A program made the translations under genes and the position numbers. A DNA stretch of 64,000 nucleotides, taken from Chryseobacterium piscicola (GTDB lineage: Bacteria > Bacteroidota > Bacteroidia > Flavobacteriales > Weeksellaceae). The first letter of the stretch is position 1. The number at the start of each line of letters is the position of its first letter. The DNA is taken from NCBI RefSeq assembly GCF_900156685.1, contig NZ_FTOJ01000007.1:62001-126000 (forward strand). Reading direction: 5' to 3'. The notes below the pieces were generated by a model. The model was not told the DNA's origin, made no database searches, and saw only the letters and a list, made by a program, of their open reading frames with translations. Shown here one piece after another: positions 9,453 to 17,648 of this stretch.

Positions 9453-11924
9453 TTATTTTGGGTCTAAAGCTTTTTCTATTCTAAAAACAAGATCTTCGTA
9501 ATGGTATTTGTTTATCGTATTTTCATCAGTTTTTGCGGCCAATTCTTTTTTTATTGAGTTTAAATTTCCTCTTGCAACAGCCGAGACATCTGTTTTTTCA
9601 AAAGATTTAGAATCTGCCAATTTTATTTGTTGTTCTACATAATTTCTCTGAAGATTTCTGGAATAAACATCCGGATTATCTTTTCTTATAATAGAAGTAT
9701 TCAAATCTGAAAACAACTCAATTAAAGTATACGTATTAGAATCGATAGTTTCCATTTGATACATTTTTTGCAATACCATAGGGCTTAATATTCTAGACAA
9801 AACACCGGTTTGAATATCAGAAATCGTTTCTGCTGGTGCTTTTCCTGTTTTCTCAAAAATTTCTTTTTTAATGAGCCAATTTGGAGTGGCGAAAACATTT
9901 TCATTTAAAAATAGCATCGCTTCTTTCTGTTCTTTCTTAGAGACAGGTTCGTAAACAGCTCCAGATTGTTCCACCATTTTAGGCGTTTCCATTTCACCAC
10001 CAATATATTTTGAAACGTGGCCGGCATATCTTTTAAACTGAGTAACCACTTGATCGTACATCATTCCCAAATTATCGTAATCTTCGTTTGGTTTTTTTGT
10101 CCATTCCTCTAGATTATCAATGATTCTTTTAAGGTTTTTGATTCCGTAAGTGCTTGCAAGCATAGCATTGTCACCAACTTGTTCACTTTGGGATCTGGGG
10201 TCAAAAGGATTCGTTTCTGTACCAAACCAAAGTCTATCATTTTTAAGGTTTTTAATGACCCATTTGTTTAAAAATTCTTTTTCAGCTTCAGGGGTTTTGT
10301 ATTCATTAAATCTTCTATATCCCCATTCAATAGCCCAATCGTCGTAATCACCAATTCTAGGCATAATCCCTGCATCGCTGATATTGTCTTCTGGTTGTGC
10401 TACATAATTAAATCTTGCATAATCCATAATTGAAGGAGTGTGCCCATTTTTTTCAACCCATTTTTTATCTCTTAATTTTTCAACAGGCACGGTAGAGCTA
10501 GAACCGTAATTATGCCTCAGGCCTAAAGTGTGTCCCACTTCATGAGAAGAAACAAAACGAATGAGTTCTCCCATCAATTTATCGTCAAACTCTACTTTTC
10601 TAGCTCTTGGGTCGTTTGGAGATGCCTGAACGAAATACCAGTTTCTCAAAAGCTGCATTACGTTGTGATACCAATTGATATGACTTTCTAAGATTTCCCC
10701 TGTTCTTGGATCTGAAATTGAGGGTCCCGAAGCATTAGGTACGTCTGAAGGCTTATAAACAATAGCCGAAAATCTTGCGTCTTCAAGGCTCCATTCCGGA
10801 TCTGTTTTTGAGTTCGGAACCTTTGCGATGATGGCATTTTTGAAACCTGCTTTTTCGAAAGCTTTTTGCCAATCATTAACGCCCTGTATTAAATAAGGAA
10901 TCCATTTTTTGGGAGTTGCTGGATCAATGTAGAAAACGATTGGTTTTGCAGGGTCTACCAGTTCACCATTATTATATTTTTCTAGATCCTGAGGTTTTGG
11001 CTCTAGTCTCCATCTTTTCACTAAAGAAATTTTCTTCACTCCCTGAGGATCCAGATCAAAATCTGTGTAACCTACTGTAAAATACCCTACTCTCTGGTCA
11101 AAATATCTTGCCTGCATTTTGTTTTCAGGAAGAAGCACAAATGAAGAGTTAACTTCTACTGTATAATTTCCGCTGATTTTGGGTGCATCTTTTGCCAGCT
11201 CCGGAGATAATTTCCCTAAAGTTCTTGCGAAAGTTTTCGTAGTGTTGATTTCAATATTCGTAGGATAAGACTTTACAAAATTCACAAAAGACATATCTTT
11301 TTGGAAAGCTCCAACTCTGTAAGCATCTTTATACCAAACCGAGAAAGAAGTAAGTTCTGTATCTGCGTTCAAAACATCTGTAACTTCTATTACGGTTGTT
11401 TTCTTATTAACACCATACGTTTTCACATCAAAAGATTTGATGATTGACTGCACGTTGTTTCTCGTTACAGAATTGTACATATCTGATGTAGAATCTTTAG
11501 CATAATCTACAAACGAAATTGATCTTAAAAGAATTTTATCTTTCGGGCCTTTCTCGAAAGCTACCACCTGCTGACCAATCTGGTCACCTGCATAACCAGA
11601 TGTTCCGGAACGCATTCCTGCAGCCGCTTTGGTGAGTCTTGTTACCAGGAGAAATTCTTTTTTCAATACAGAATCCGGAATTTCAAAATAATATTTGTCA
11701 TCAACTTTATGAACTGTGAAAACGCCATCATCCGAAATTGCCTTATCGGTAATAATTTCTTTGTAAGGCTTCATTGGCGACTTCTTTTTATCATCTTCCT
11801 TTTTCGCAGTGGCCGGATCTTTTTTTATAATAGTAGAATCTTTTTCTTGAGAATAAAAATTCTGTACAGACATCATAAATACCACAGAAGCTAGCGCTAT
11901 GCAAAGTTTTTTCACGTTTTTCAT
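9453..11924 (-). CDS. Exported zinc-dependent metalloprotease, DUF5117/DUF4953 type
   Basis: This 823-residue protein has a signal peptide (ending QNFYSQE) and a lysine-rich linker. It then has the DUF5117 region (about residues 85-280) and a catalytic domain with the zinc motif HEVGHTLGLRHNYG near residue 458 and the downstream Met-turn-like SIMDYARFNY. The zinc motif is HExxHxxGxxH, that of metzincins. There is no T9SS tail, so unlike the three proteases at the start of the window it is probably periplasmic or inner-face located. It is transcribed with the DUF6452/DUF6048 genes downstream, and rlmD lies 36 bp upstream on the same strand. Confidence 0.88.
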   Translation of the reverse strand: MKNVKKLCIALASVVFMMSVQNFYSQEKDSTIIKKDPATAKKEDDKKKSPMKPYKEIITDKAISDDGVFTVHKVDDKYYFEIPDSVLKKEFLLVTRLTKAAAGMRSGTSGYAGDQIGQQVVAFEKGPKDKILLRSISFVDYAKDSTSDMYNSVTRNNVQSIIKSFDVKTYGVNKKTTVIEVTDVLNADTELTSFSVWYKDAYRVGAFQKDMSFVNFVKSYPTNIEINTTKTFARTLGKLSPELAKDAPKISGNYTVEVNSSFVLLPENKMQARYFDQRVGYFTVGYTDFDLDPQGVKKISLVKRWRLEPKPQDLEKYNNGELVDPAKPIVFYIDPATPKKWIPYLIQGVNDWQKAFEKAGFKNAIIAKVPNSKTDPEWSLEDARFSAIVYKPSDVPNASGPSISDPRTGEILESHINWYHNVMQLLRNWYFVQASPNDPRARKVEFDDKLMGELIRFVSSHEVGHTLGLRHNYGSSSTVPVEKLRDKKWVEKNGHTPSIMDYARFNYVAQPEDNISDAGIMPRIGDYDDWAIEWGYRRFNEYKTPEAEKEFLNKWVIKNLKNDRLWFGTETNPFDPRSQSEQVGDNAMLASTYGIKNLKRIIDNLEEWTKKPNEDYDNLGMMYDQVVTQFKRYAGHVSKYIGGEMETPKMVEQSGAVYEPVSKKEQKEAMLFLNENVFATPNWLIKKEIFEKTGKAPAETISDIQTGVLSRILSPMVLQKMYQMETIDSNTYTLIELFSDLNTSIIRKDNPDVYSRNLQRNYVEQQIKLADSKSFEKTDVSAVARGNLNSIKKELAAKTDENTINKYHYEDLVFRIEKALDPK

Positions 11925-11960
11925 TCAGTTCTTTAAATTTACAATTTCAAAATTAAGCAA

Positions 11961-13367
11961 TTATTTTTTGATAAGCAGTGCTATATTCTCCACGTGGTGC
12001 GTTTGCGGGAACATATCTACAGGAAGAATTTTCACTAAGGTATAATGCTCTTTCATCAATGCAATATCTCTTGCTTGTGTAGCAGAATTACAGCTCACAT
12101 AAACTACTTTTTCTGGGGCTAATTTCAAGATTTGCTCTACCACTTTCTGGTGCATACCATCTCTTGGCGGATCAGTAATAAGAACATCTGCTTTCGGATG
12201 ATTTTCTAAAAACTCATCGTTGAAAACATTTTTCATATCGCCACAGTAGAAAGTAGTATTCTTTAAACCATTTAGTTCAGCATGTTCGATGGCTGCGTCG
12301 ATGGCTTCTTGCACAGATTCTATTCCTATAACGTGTTTTGCATTTCTTGCAACATATTGGGCAATTGTTCCTGTGCCTGTATATAAATCGTAAACTACTT
12401 CATCGCCTTTTAAATCGGCAAATTCAAGTGTTTTTCTGTAGAGTTCTAAAGCTTGTTTATAGTTGGTTTGAAAGAAAGATTTAGGTCCTATTTTAAATTT
12501 CAGCCCATCCATTTCTTCCATTAAAAAACCATCTCCGAAGTAGGTATTTACATTTAAATCATAAATAGAATCATTCTGCTTAGGATTGATGGCGTAAACC
12601 AGTGTTTTAATTTGTGGGAATTGCTCCAGAAGAAAATCAAATAATTGAGTACGGTTTTCTTTTTCTTCTCTGTAAAGTTGGAACAAAACCATCCATTCTC
12701 CTTTAGAATTTTGTCTCATCATTAAGGTACGCAAGAAGCCTTTCTGAGCTTTCACATCAAAAAAGTCTAGACCTTTATTTTCGGCAAATTTTTTAACCGC
12801 TAAACGAATTGCATTAGAAGGATCTTCTTGTAGAAAACATTCCTTTAAATCTAAAATCTTACTCCACATCCCTGGAATATGAAATCCTAAAGCATCTCTG
12901 CTTCCAAAATTTTCTTCCGAGCTGATTTCATATTGCGTCAACCATCTTGCGTTAGAGAAAGAAAACTCCATTTTATTTCGGTAGAAATACTGCTCTTCTG
13001 CACCCAAAATAGGAATAGTTTCAAAGTTTTCAATTCCACCGATTCTTTTAATATTATTGTAAACTTCTTCTTGTTTGAAATCGAGTTGCTTTTCGTAACT
13101 CATATTCTGCCATTTGCAGCCTCCACAAACACCAAAGTGAATGCATTTCGGCTCTACACGGAATGGTGATTTCTCTACGATTTCTTTTACTTCTGCCTCA
13201 AAATAATTAGATTTCGATTTTTTCACTCTCGCATTTACCACATCACCAGGAATTGCTCCCGATACCAAAACAGTTTTCCCTTCTTGGGTTTTTCCTATCG
13301 CAACCCCTTTTGCACCAGCTGCAAAAAGTTTTATATTTTCTAGAATTACATCTTTCTTCTTTCTCAT
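11961..13367 (-). CDS. rlmD: 23S rRNA (uracil-C5)-methyltransferase RlmD
   Basis: This 468-residue enzyme methylates a uracil (U1939 in E. coli numbering) of 23S rRNA using SAM. It has an N-terminal TRAM domain and an iron-sulfur cluster motif (CIHFGVCGGCKWQ, C-x5-C-x2-C). The SAM-binding motif is VVYDLYTGTGTIAQY, the DPPRDG motif follows, and the catalytic-cysteine segment is YVSCNSATQARD. Length and motif order fit the RumA/RlmD family; RlmCD-type dual specificity cannot be excluded from sequence alone. It is followed closely by the protease gene. Confidence 0.92.
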   Translation of the reverse strand: MRKKKDVILENIKLFAAGAKGVAIGKTQEGKTVLVSGAIPGDVVNARVKKSKSNYFEAEVKEIVEKSPFRVEPKCIHFGVCGGCKWQNMSYEKQLDFKQEEVYNNIKRIGGIENFETIPILGAEEQYFYRNKMEFSFSNARWLTQYEISSEENFGSRDALGFHIPGMWSKILDLKECFLQEDPSNAIRLAVKKFAENKGLDFFDVKAQKGFLRTLMMRQNSKGEWMVLFQLYREEKENRTQLFDFLLEQFPQIKTLVYAINPKQNDSIYDLNVNTYFGDGFLMEEMDGLKFKIGPKSFFQTNYKQALELYRKTLEFADLKGDEVVYDLYTGTGTIAQYVARNAKHVIGIESVQEAIDAAIEHAELNGLKNTTFYCGDMKNVFNDEFLENHPKADVLITDPPRDGMHQKVVEQILKLAPEKVVYVSCNSATQARDIALMKEHYTLVKILPVDMFPQTHHVENIALLIKK

Positions 13368-13382
13368 AACAATTTCTATTGC

Positions 13383-13458
13383 TACGGAGTTAGTTTTCTA
13401 TTTTATCTCCGTAAGTTTTCTATTTTTTCGAATACTTTTTTCCGAAACCTATCGATTT
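13383..13458. repeat. Short inverted and direct repeats upstream of rlmD
   Basis: TACGGAG at 13383-13389 pairs with CTCCGTA at 13407-13413. The sequence AGTTTTCTATTTT occurs twice with a spacing of about 22 bp. It lies in the leader of the minus-strand rlmD gene and could form a small hairpin; function unknown. Confidence 0.4.
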
Positions 13459-13482
13459 CAGTTTGCAAAAATACAAATAAAA

Positions 13483-13510
13483 AAAACCTTATCCGAAGAC
13501 AAGGTTTTGC
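13483..13510 (-). terminator. Terminator of the TlpA-like lipoprotein gene
   Basis: The stem AAAACCTT / AAGGTTTT lies 14 bp after the stop codon of the minus-strand gene at 13524 and ends in a T-rich run on that strand. Confidence 0.75.
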
Positions 13511-13523
13511 TGTATTTTATCAA

Positions 13524-15056
13524 TTATTTTTTTGTCTCAACAGGTGGCGGTGGAGGCGCCATTTCCTGCATTTGCTCTGGAGTCAGCATTTGTTGTTGCT
13601 GAGGGTTTGGTGCTGCCATTGGTGCAGACAATCCTGTTTGCTTATCAAGAATCGTTACCAATTCTTGCTCGCCCAAATTCATGTATGGTCTGCTTGCCAC
13701 TTTACCGCTTTTGTCTACAACGATGAAGCAAGGTAGTTTGAAACCATAAATTCCGAATTTTTTGGCAGCATCAGAATTCAAACCTCCTTCTGCGTAAACA
13801 TTTGTTCCTGCAATACCTTTTAGCATTGCACTGCTTGTTTTTGCAAACTGATCTTTTGTATCATCAAGGTTTACGTAAACGAAATTCATTTTAGCTTTAT
13901 AGAAGTTTACCACTTCTTTCATTACTGGAACTGTACCTTCTGCAATATAAGGATTCCATGATGCATAGAATACTACAACTGTGGGCTTGTTACCATTTTC
14001 TGTAAGTTTGAAAGCAGTACCGTCTTGTTTCACCAATTTCACATCCGGAACAGCATCTCCTATTTTAACACCGTTGATGGCAAACTGCATTTTTTTAAGA
14101 TCTTCTTTTACCGAAGCGTCTTTAATATCTTTTTCTATAATCTCAGCGATTTTTGCAGAAGCTTTTGCAGAAGTCCCCAAGTGCATATCACGTTGAGCAA
14201 TTACGAATGACAAAAGATAATCTTTGGCAACTTGTGATAAATCTTTTTTGGTTTTAAGGAAATCATCAAAAAGCTCTGAAGCTGTAATATCCGCTTTTCC
14301 TTTAGCTGCGTTTTGAGCAAATTTCTCAAATTCTGGGCTTAGTTTCGTTAAAAGATATTGTCTGAAGAAAGGACTAGATTTCACCATCTCTTCTTTATTC
14401 TCTAGCAATTTGTTTTCATAATCTGTAAAAGATTTTGAAACTTTAAATGCAGGATTACCCGATTTTTGCATTTGTGATAATTCATAACCTGCCATTACAT
14501 TAAGAATTGCAGTGTTTACATCATTCTTCTTCCATTGTGTAATTTCTTTCCCAGGGTTGAATTTTTTGATGTTTTCATCAACATTCTTATTAAGGTCAGC
14601 TTCAATTTTTTTAATTCCTTTAATAAAATCGGCTTCAGTACCATTACTTAATCCCTGAATATCTAAAGTTTGACCATAGGTAATTAAATATTTCTGACAA
14701 GCCTGAAAGAATTCGTTATCTGCTTTACCGTCTCCCGTTACTGTGAATTCGTTTGGAAATGTAGCAGAATTACCCGAAATATTGATATTCTGACCCCCTT
14801 TTAAGAAAATAAGGTTAGATTTCCCTGCATAATTCATCAGGTACATTCCGTCTTTCGGAGCTTCAAAGTTTCCTGTGAAATTTCCGTCTTTATCTAAACC
14901 GATATTGATTAACGGTAAAGTAGCTACACCGGAAGCCTCTACAAACTCGATTCTTTCTAGTGGAGAACTTCCTGCGATCTTTCCTTTGATCTCAACTTTT
15001 TTTGAACAAGACATTACAAATATTGCAATGACGAATAACAAAAGATATTTCTTCAT
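13524..15056 (-). CDS. TlpA-like thioredoxin-fold lipoprotein lacking CxxC
   Basis: The start at 15056 gives 510 residues with a lipoprotein signal (FVMSCSKK); the upstream ATG at 15095 would place 13 extra residues before it. The N-terminus resembles DUF4369 (IKGKIAGSSPLERIEF). The C-terminal third is a TlpA/AhpC-like thioredoxin fold (GDAVPDVKLVKQDG, then VVFYASWNPY). At the usual CxxC position the sequence is WNPYIAE, so the redox cysteine pair is absent. A single cysteine sits at LPCF near the cis-proline loop. The tail is rich in Q, M and P. It is probably a periplasmic or surface-exposed binding or scaffold protein rather than a disulfide reductase. Confidence 0.8.
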   Translation of the reverse strand: MKKYLLLFVIAIFVMSCSKKVEIKGKIAGSSPLERIEFVEASGVATLPLINIGLDKDGNFTGNFEAPKDGMYLMNYAGKSNLIFLKGGQNINISGNSATFPNEFTVTGDGKADNEFFQACQKYLITYGQTLDIQGLSNGTEADFIKGIKKIEADLNKNVDENIKKFNPGKEITQWKKNDVNTAILNVMAGYELSQMQKSGNPAFKVSKSFTDYENKLLENKEEMVKSSPFFRQYLLTKLSPEFEKFAQNAAKGKADITASELFDDFLKTKKDLSQVAKDYLLSFVIAQRDMHLGTSAKASAKIAEIIEKDIKDASVKEDLKKMQFAINGVKIGDAVPDVKLVKQDGTAFKLTENGNKPTVVVFYASWNPYIAEGTVPVMKEVVNFYKAKMNFVYVNLDDTKDQFAKTSSAMLKGIAGTNVYAEGGLNSDAAKKFGIYGFKLPCFIVVDKSGKVASRPYMNLGEQELVTILDKQTGLSAPMAAPNPQQQQMLTPEQMQEMAPPPPPVETKK

Positions 15057-15237
15057 TTTTGATTTTAAATAATTAGGCAAAAATAAGTTTTTCAAGCCAA
15101 CTACAGATACTGTTTAAACTTATTTTATGAAAGATTTAACTAAAAAAATCAATTGAATTTTTGTTTTGTTGTTTTACTGTCTTACAAAACAAATTCGTCT
15201 TATCTTTTCATTATTACTATTTTAAATATACTCTTGA

Positions 15238-15269
15238 CTCAGTTAGAATTACAGCCTCAGTTAGAATTA
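15238..15269. repeat. Two tandem copies of an 18-bp unit
   Basis: CTCAGTTAGAATTA occurs at 15238 and again at 15256, giving an 18-bp period. It lies between the TlpA-like gene and the GLPGLI gene, with no other recognisable signal. Confidence 0.5.
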
Positions 15270-15288
15270 AAAATTTTGTTTATTGATT

Positions 15289-16044
15289 CTATTCCCATTC
15301 ATACTTTTGTTCCACGGTAAACCTTTGGTTATTTTGAACAGTAATTTTCCCACCTGAAGTTGGAAGAGCATCACTTACCTTTTTAAATAAACTATTCAGG
15401 TGAGCTTCTTTTACTTCTACATAATCTTTTAAGCTTATTTTTTCATTTTTGAGAAACTGTGGTTTATAAACTATAGATTTTTTATCATCGACAGTAACTT
15501 TTTCAGCCTTCCATATTTCATGATCCATATTATCTACCCTAATATCTAGTATCAAACCAGGTAATCCATAAAATTTGAATGGTCCGGCAGAGTAAGGTAG
15601 GTCCTTTGTAAAATACGCTGTAATATTTGAACCTCTAAACACACCAGTTGCCTTTATACATTTATAGCCAGCGATTGTTTTCGTTTGATTTTCTTCTATT
15701 TTCCAATTTGGTTGATCAACTTTATCATAGATGAAAAAACTTCTGCTATCCACATTTGAAGTAAAAAAGAAATCTTTTGATTTATCCTTACTTAAATCAG
15801 ATACATAATATTGTTTTGGAGGTTTTTTTCCATTGTCTATGTTAACAGCCATCGTCCAACTGTCAGTTAATTTATTTTGGGTGATAATTGAATCTTGGAT
15901 TGATATAACTTGATTGTTCTTAATATATAGATCTTCGTGAGTGGTTGCAAAAGAAGACAGCACCTTCAAATATCTAACGTGGATTTGTTGTGCATTGAAA
16001 AATAAAGAGATTGAAAATAGGATGAAAAAGAATATTTTATTCAT
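15289..16044 (-). CDS. GLPGLI family protein
   Basis: This 251-residue exported protein has a signal peptide (LFFNAQQ) and the family-defining segment YGLPGLILDIR at about residues 158-168. GLPGLI proteins are a Bacteroidota family of small periplasmic proteins of unknown function, often found beside TonB-dependent receptors. Here no receptor is adjacent. Instead it follows a small two-cysteine exported peptide on the same strand, with a terminator between them, and an XRE regulator lies beyond. Confidence 0.9.
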   Translation of the reverse strand: MNKIFFFILFSISLFFNAQQIHVRYLKVLSSFATTHEDLYIKNNQVISIQDSIITQNKLTDSWTMAVNIDNGKKPPKQYYVSDLSKDKSKDFFFTSNVDSRSFFIYDKVDQPNWKIEENQTKTIAGYKCIKATGVFRGSNITAYFTKDLPYSAGPFKFYGLPGLILDIRVDNMDHEIWKAEKVTVDDKKSIVYKPQFLKNEKISLKDYVEVKEAHLNSLFKKVSDALPTSGGKITVQNNQRFTVEQKYEWE

Positions 16045-16063
16045 ATTATTGATTTTATTAATT

Positions 16064-16094
16064 AAAAGCCCCTATTTTTTAATAGGGACTTTAA
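16064..16094 (-). terminator. Terminator after the small cysteine peptide gene
   Basis: The hairpin CCCCTATT / AATAGGG, with an A run before it and TTTTAA after it on the minus strand, lies just beyond the stop codon at 16107. Confidence 0.7.
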
Positions 16095-16106
16095 GTTTTG
16101 TTAGGG

Positions 16107-16412
16107 TTATCCTACCGTCCAATAGCCTGCAATTTGCAAAGCAAATCTTACTCCATTTTGCCATTTTTGGCAATCTGACAAAGTTTCCTGTTCTGATGTT
16201 ACTAGTTGGCTACCTACAACTTGACCTCCAGAATAATACGTAATTTGTACTCCGCATGTTTGTTTTACGTATTTAACCTCTGGTTTAGCTTCTGTTTTTG
16301 CTTCAGCTTTAAACTCAGTTTTTGGCTTAGTCTCTACTTTGCTTTCTACGGAATTTTTTGCACTTGCTAATCCAGCTACTACAATAGCAGCTCCTACGAA
16401 TAGTTTTTTCAT
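16107..16412 (-). CDS. Small exported protein with Lys/Glu-rich linker and two cysteines
   Basis: The 101-residue product has a clear signal peptide (MKKLFVGAAIVVAGLASAKN). A linker of repeated K, E, A and T residues follows (residues about 20-47). The compact C-terminal part has two cysteines (TCGVQITYY and LSDCQKWQNGVRFALQIAG) that could form a disulfide in the periplasm. I recognise no named family. It is divergently placed from a small XRE regulator at 16579, and upstream of the GLPGLI gene but separated from it by a terminator. Function unknown. Confidence 0.7.
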   Translation of the reverse strand: MKKLFVGAAIVVAGLASAKNSVESKVETKPKTEFKAEAKTEAKPEVKYVKQTCGVQITYYSGGQVVGSQLVTSEQETLSDCQKWQNGVRFALQIAGYWTVG

Positions 16413-16551
16413 AATGTTTAAAAATTTTGTTTATTAATAGTTTAAAAACCTTCACAAATTTGAAAATATTATTTTTCGCTACCTATTCTATTTTAGAATA
16501 ATCGTACACCTTAAAACCAAAAATATTTTACGTGTTTAAATTATTTTTTTT

Positions 16552-16559
16552 TACATTTG
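16552..16559 (+). promoter_or_regulatory. Promoter -7 element of the XRE gene
   Basis: TACATTTG matches the Bacteroidota -7 consensus TAnnTTTG and lies 19 bp before the start codon. No clear TTG is seen at -33. Confidence 0.5.
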
Positions 16560-16578
16560 AACCACAAAAAAACAACAA

Positions 16579-16794
16579 ATGACTAATAAAGAAAGAGGTT
16601 TTCGTCTAAGAAAATTTAGAGAAAGAAAAAATATTTCACAGGAAACATTAGCCATAGATTTAGGCATTCCCCAAAGTAAAGTTTCTAAAATAGAGAATGG
16701 CAGCGAAAAAGCCACCTTAGAGTACCTCGAAAAAATCAAAGCTTATTTTTCAATATCTTGTGATGAAATGAAGGAATTTTTGCAAGAAGCTTAA
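16579..16794 (+). CDS. XRE-family helix-turn-helix regulator
   Basis: This 71-residue protein consists almost entirely of a Cro/C1-type helix-turn-helix: GFRLRKFRERKNISQETLAIDLGIPQSKVSKIENG, then a short helical C-terminus with no effector domain. It is probably a DNA-binding dimer. It is transcribed alone, divergently from the small cysteine-peptide gene, which makes that gene and its own promoter natural targets. A toxin partner is not present next to it. Confidence 0.85.
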   Translation: MTNKERGFRLRKFRERKNISQETLAIDLGIPQSKVSKIENGSEKATLEYLEKIKAYFSISCDEMKEFLQEA

Positions 16795-16800
16795 AATACA

Positions 16801-16836
16801 AAAAAACCGGTTTCAAATGTTTGAAACCGGTTTTTT
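16801..16836. terminator. Bidirectional terminator between the XRE gene and sdhB
   Basis: The long stem AAAAAACCGGTTTCAAA / TTTGAAACCGGTTTTTT lies between two convergent genes. Its symmetric A and T runs allow use on both strands. Confidence 0.9.
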
Positions 16837-16856
16837 ATGATTTGTTTTTAAACAGA

Positions 16857-17624
16857 TTATCCTCTGTCTACATTTGCAACAAAGTACTCTCTGTTCATTC
16901 TTGCGATATTCTCTAGAGAAATACCTTTAGGACATTCTACTTCACAAGCTCCGGTGTTTGAACAGTTTCCGAATCCTTCTTCATCCATCGCTTTTACCAT
17001 GTTCAAAACTCTTCTCTTAGCTTCTACTCTACCTTGAGGTAAAAGTGCATATTGAGAAACTTTAGCTCCAACGAATAACATCGCTGAACCGTTTTTACAA
17101 GAAGCTACACAAGCTCCACAACCGATACATGCTGCAGCATCCATTGCTTTATCTGCATCTTCTTTGGGAACCGGAATTGCATTGGCATCCAAAGTATTTC
17201 CGGAAGTATTTACCGAGATGAAACCACCTGCAGCCATAATCCTGTCGAACGCACTTCTGTCTACCATCAAATCTTTGATAACTGGGAATGCTGCACTTCT
17301 CCAAGGTTCGATAACGATAGTTTCACCGTCTTTGAACATTCTCATGTGAAGCTGACACGTTGTAATCCCGGTATCTGGCCCGTGCGCTCTACCATTGATG
17401 TAAAGAGAACACATCCCGCAGATTCCTTCACGACAGTCGTGATCAAAAGCGATAGGTTCTTTTCCTTCGTTGATTAAGTTTTCGTTCAGAATGTCTAGCA
17501 TCTCCAAGAATGAAGAATCTGTAGAAACATCTGATATTTTGTAGGTCTCAAACTGACCTTTGGTCTTTGTATTTTTTTGTCTCCAAATTTTCAGCGTAAG
17601 ATGAAGGCCTTTTTTTGCACTCAT
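16857..17624 (-). CDS. sdhB: Succinate dehydrogenase iron-sulfur subunit
   Basis: This 255-residue iron-sulfur subunit of succinate:quinone oxidoreductase passes electrons from the FAD subunit to membrane quinone. The plant-type [2Fe-2S] cysteines are in [15 protein letters not shown]. The C-terminal clusters are marked by [15 protein letters not shown] and [14 protein letters not shown]. It is the last gene of an sdhCAB operon transcribed on the minus strand, 24 bp after sdhA, and ends at a strong shared terminator. The order and type match the menaquinone-linked group with one cytochrome b anchor. Confidence 0.95.
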   Translation of the reverse strand: MSAKKGLHLTLKIWRQKNTKTKGQFETYKISDVSTDSSFLEMLDILNENLINEGKEPIAFDHDCREGICGMCSLYINGRAHGPDTGITTCQLHMRMFKDGETIVIEPWRSAAFPVIKDLMVDRSAFDRIMAAGGFISVNTSGNTLDANAIPVPKEDADKAMDAAACIGCGACVASCKNGSAMLFVGAKVSQYALLPQGRVEAKRRVLNMVKAMDEEGFGNCSNTGACEVECPKGISLENIARMNREYFVANVDRG

Positions 17625-17648
17625 AATTTTATATTTATAGGTTGGAGA

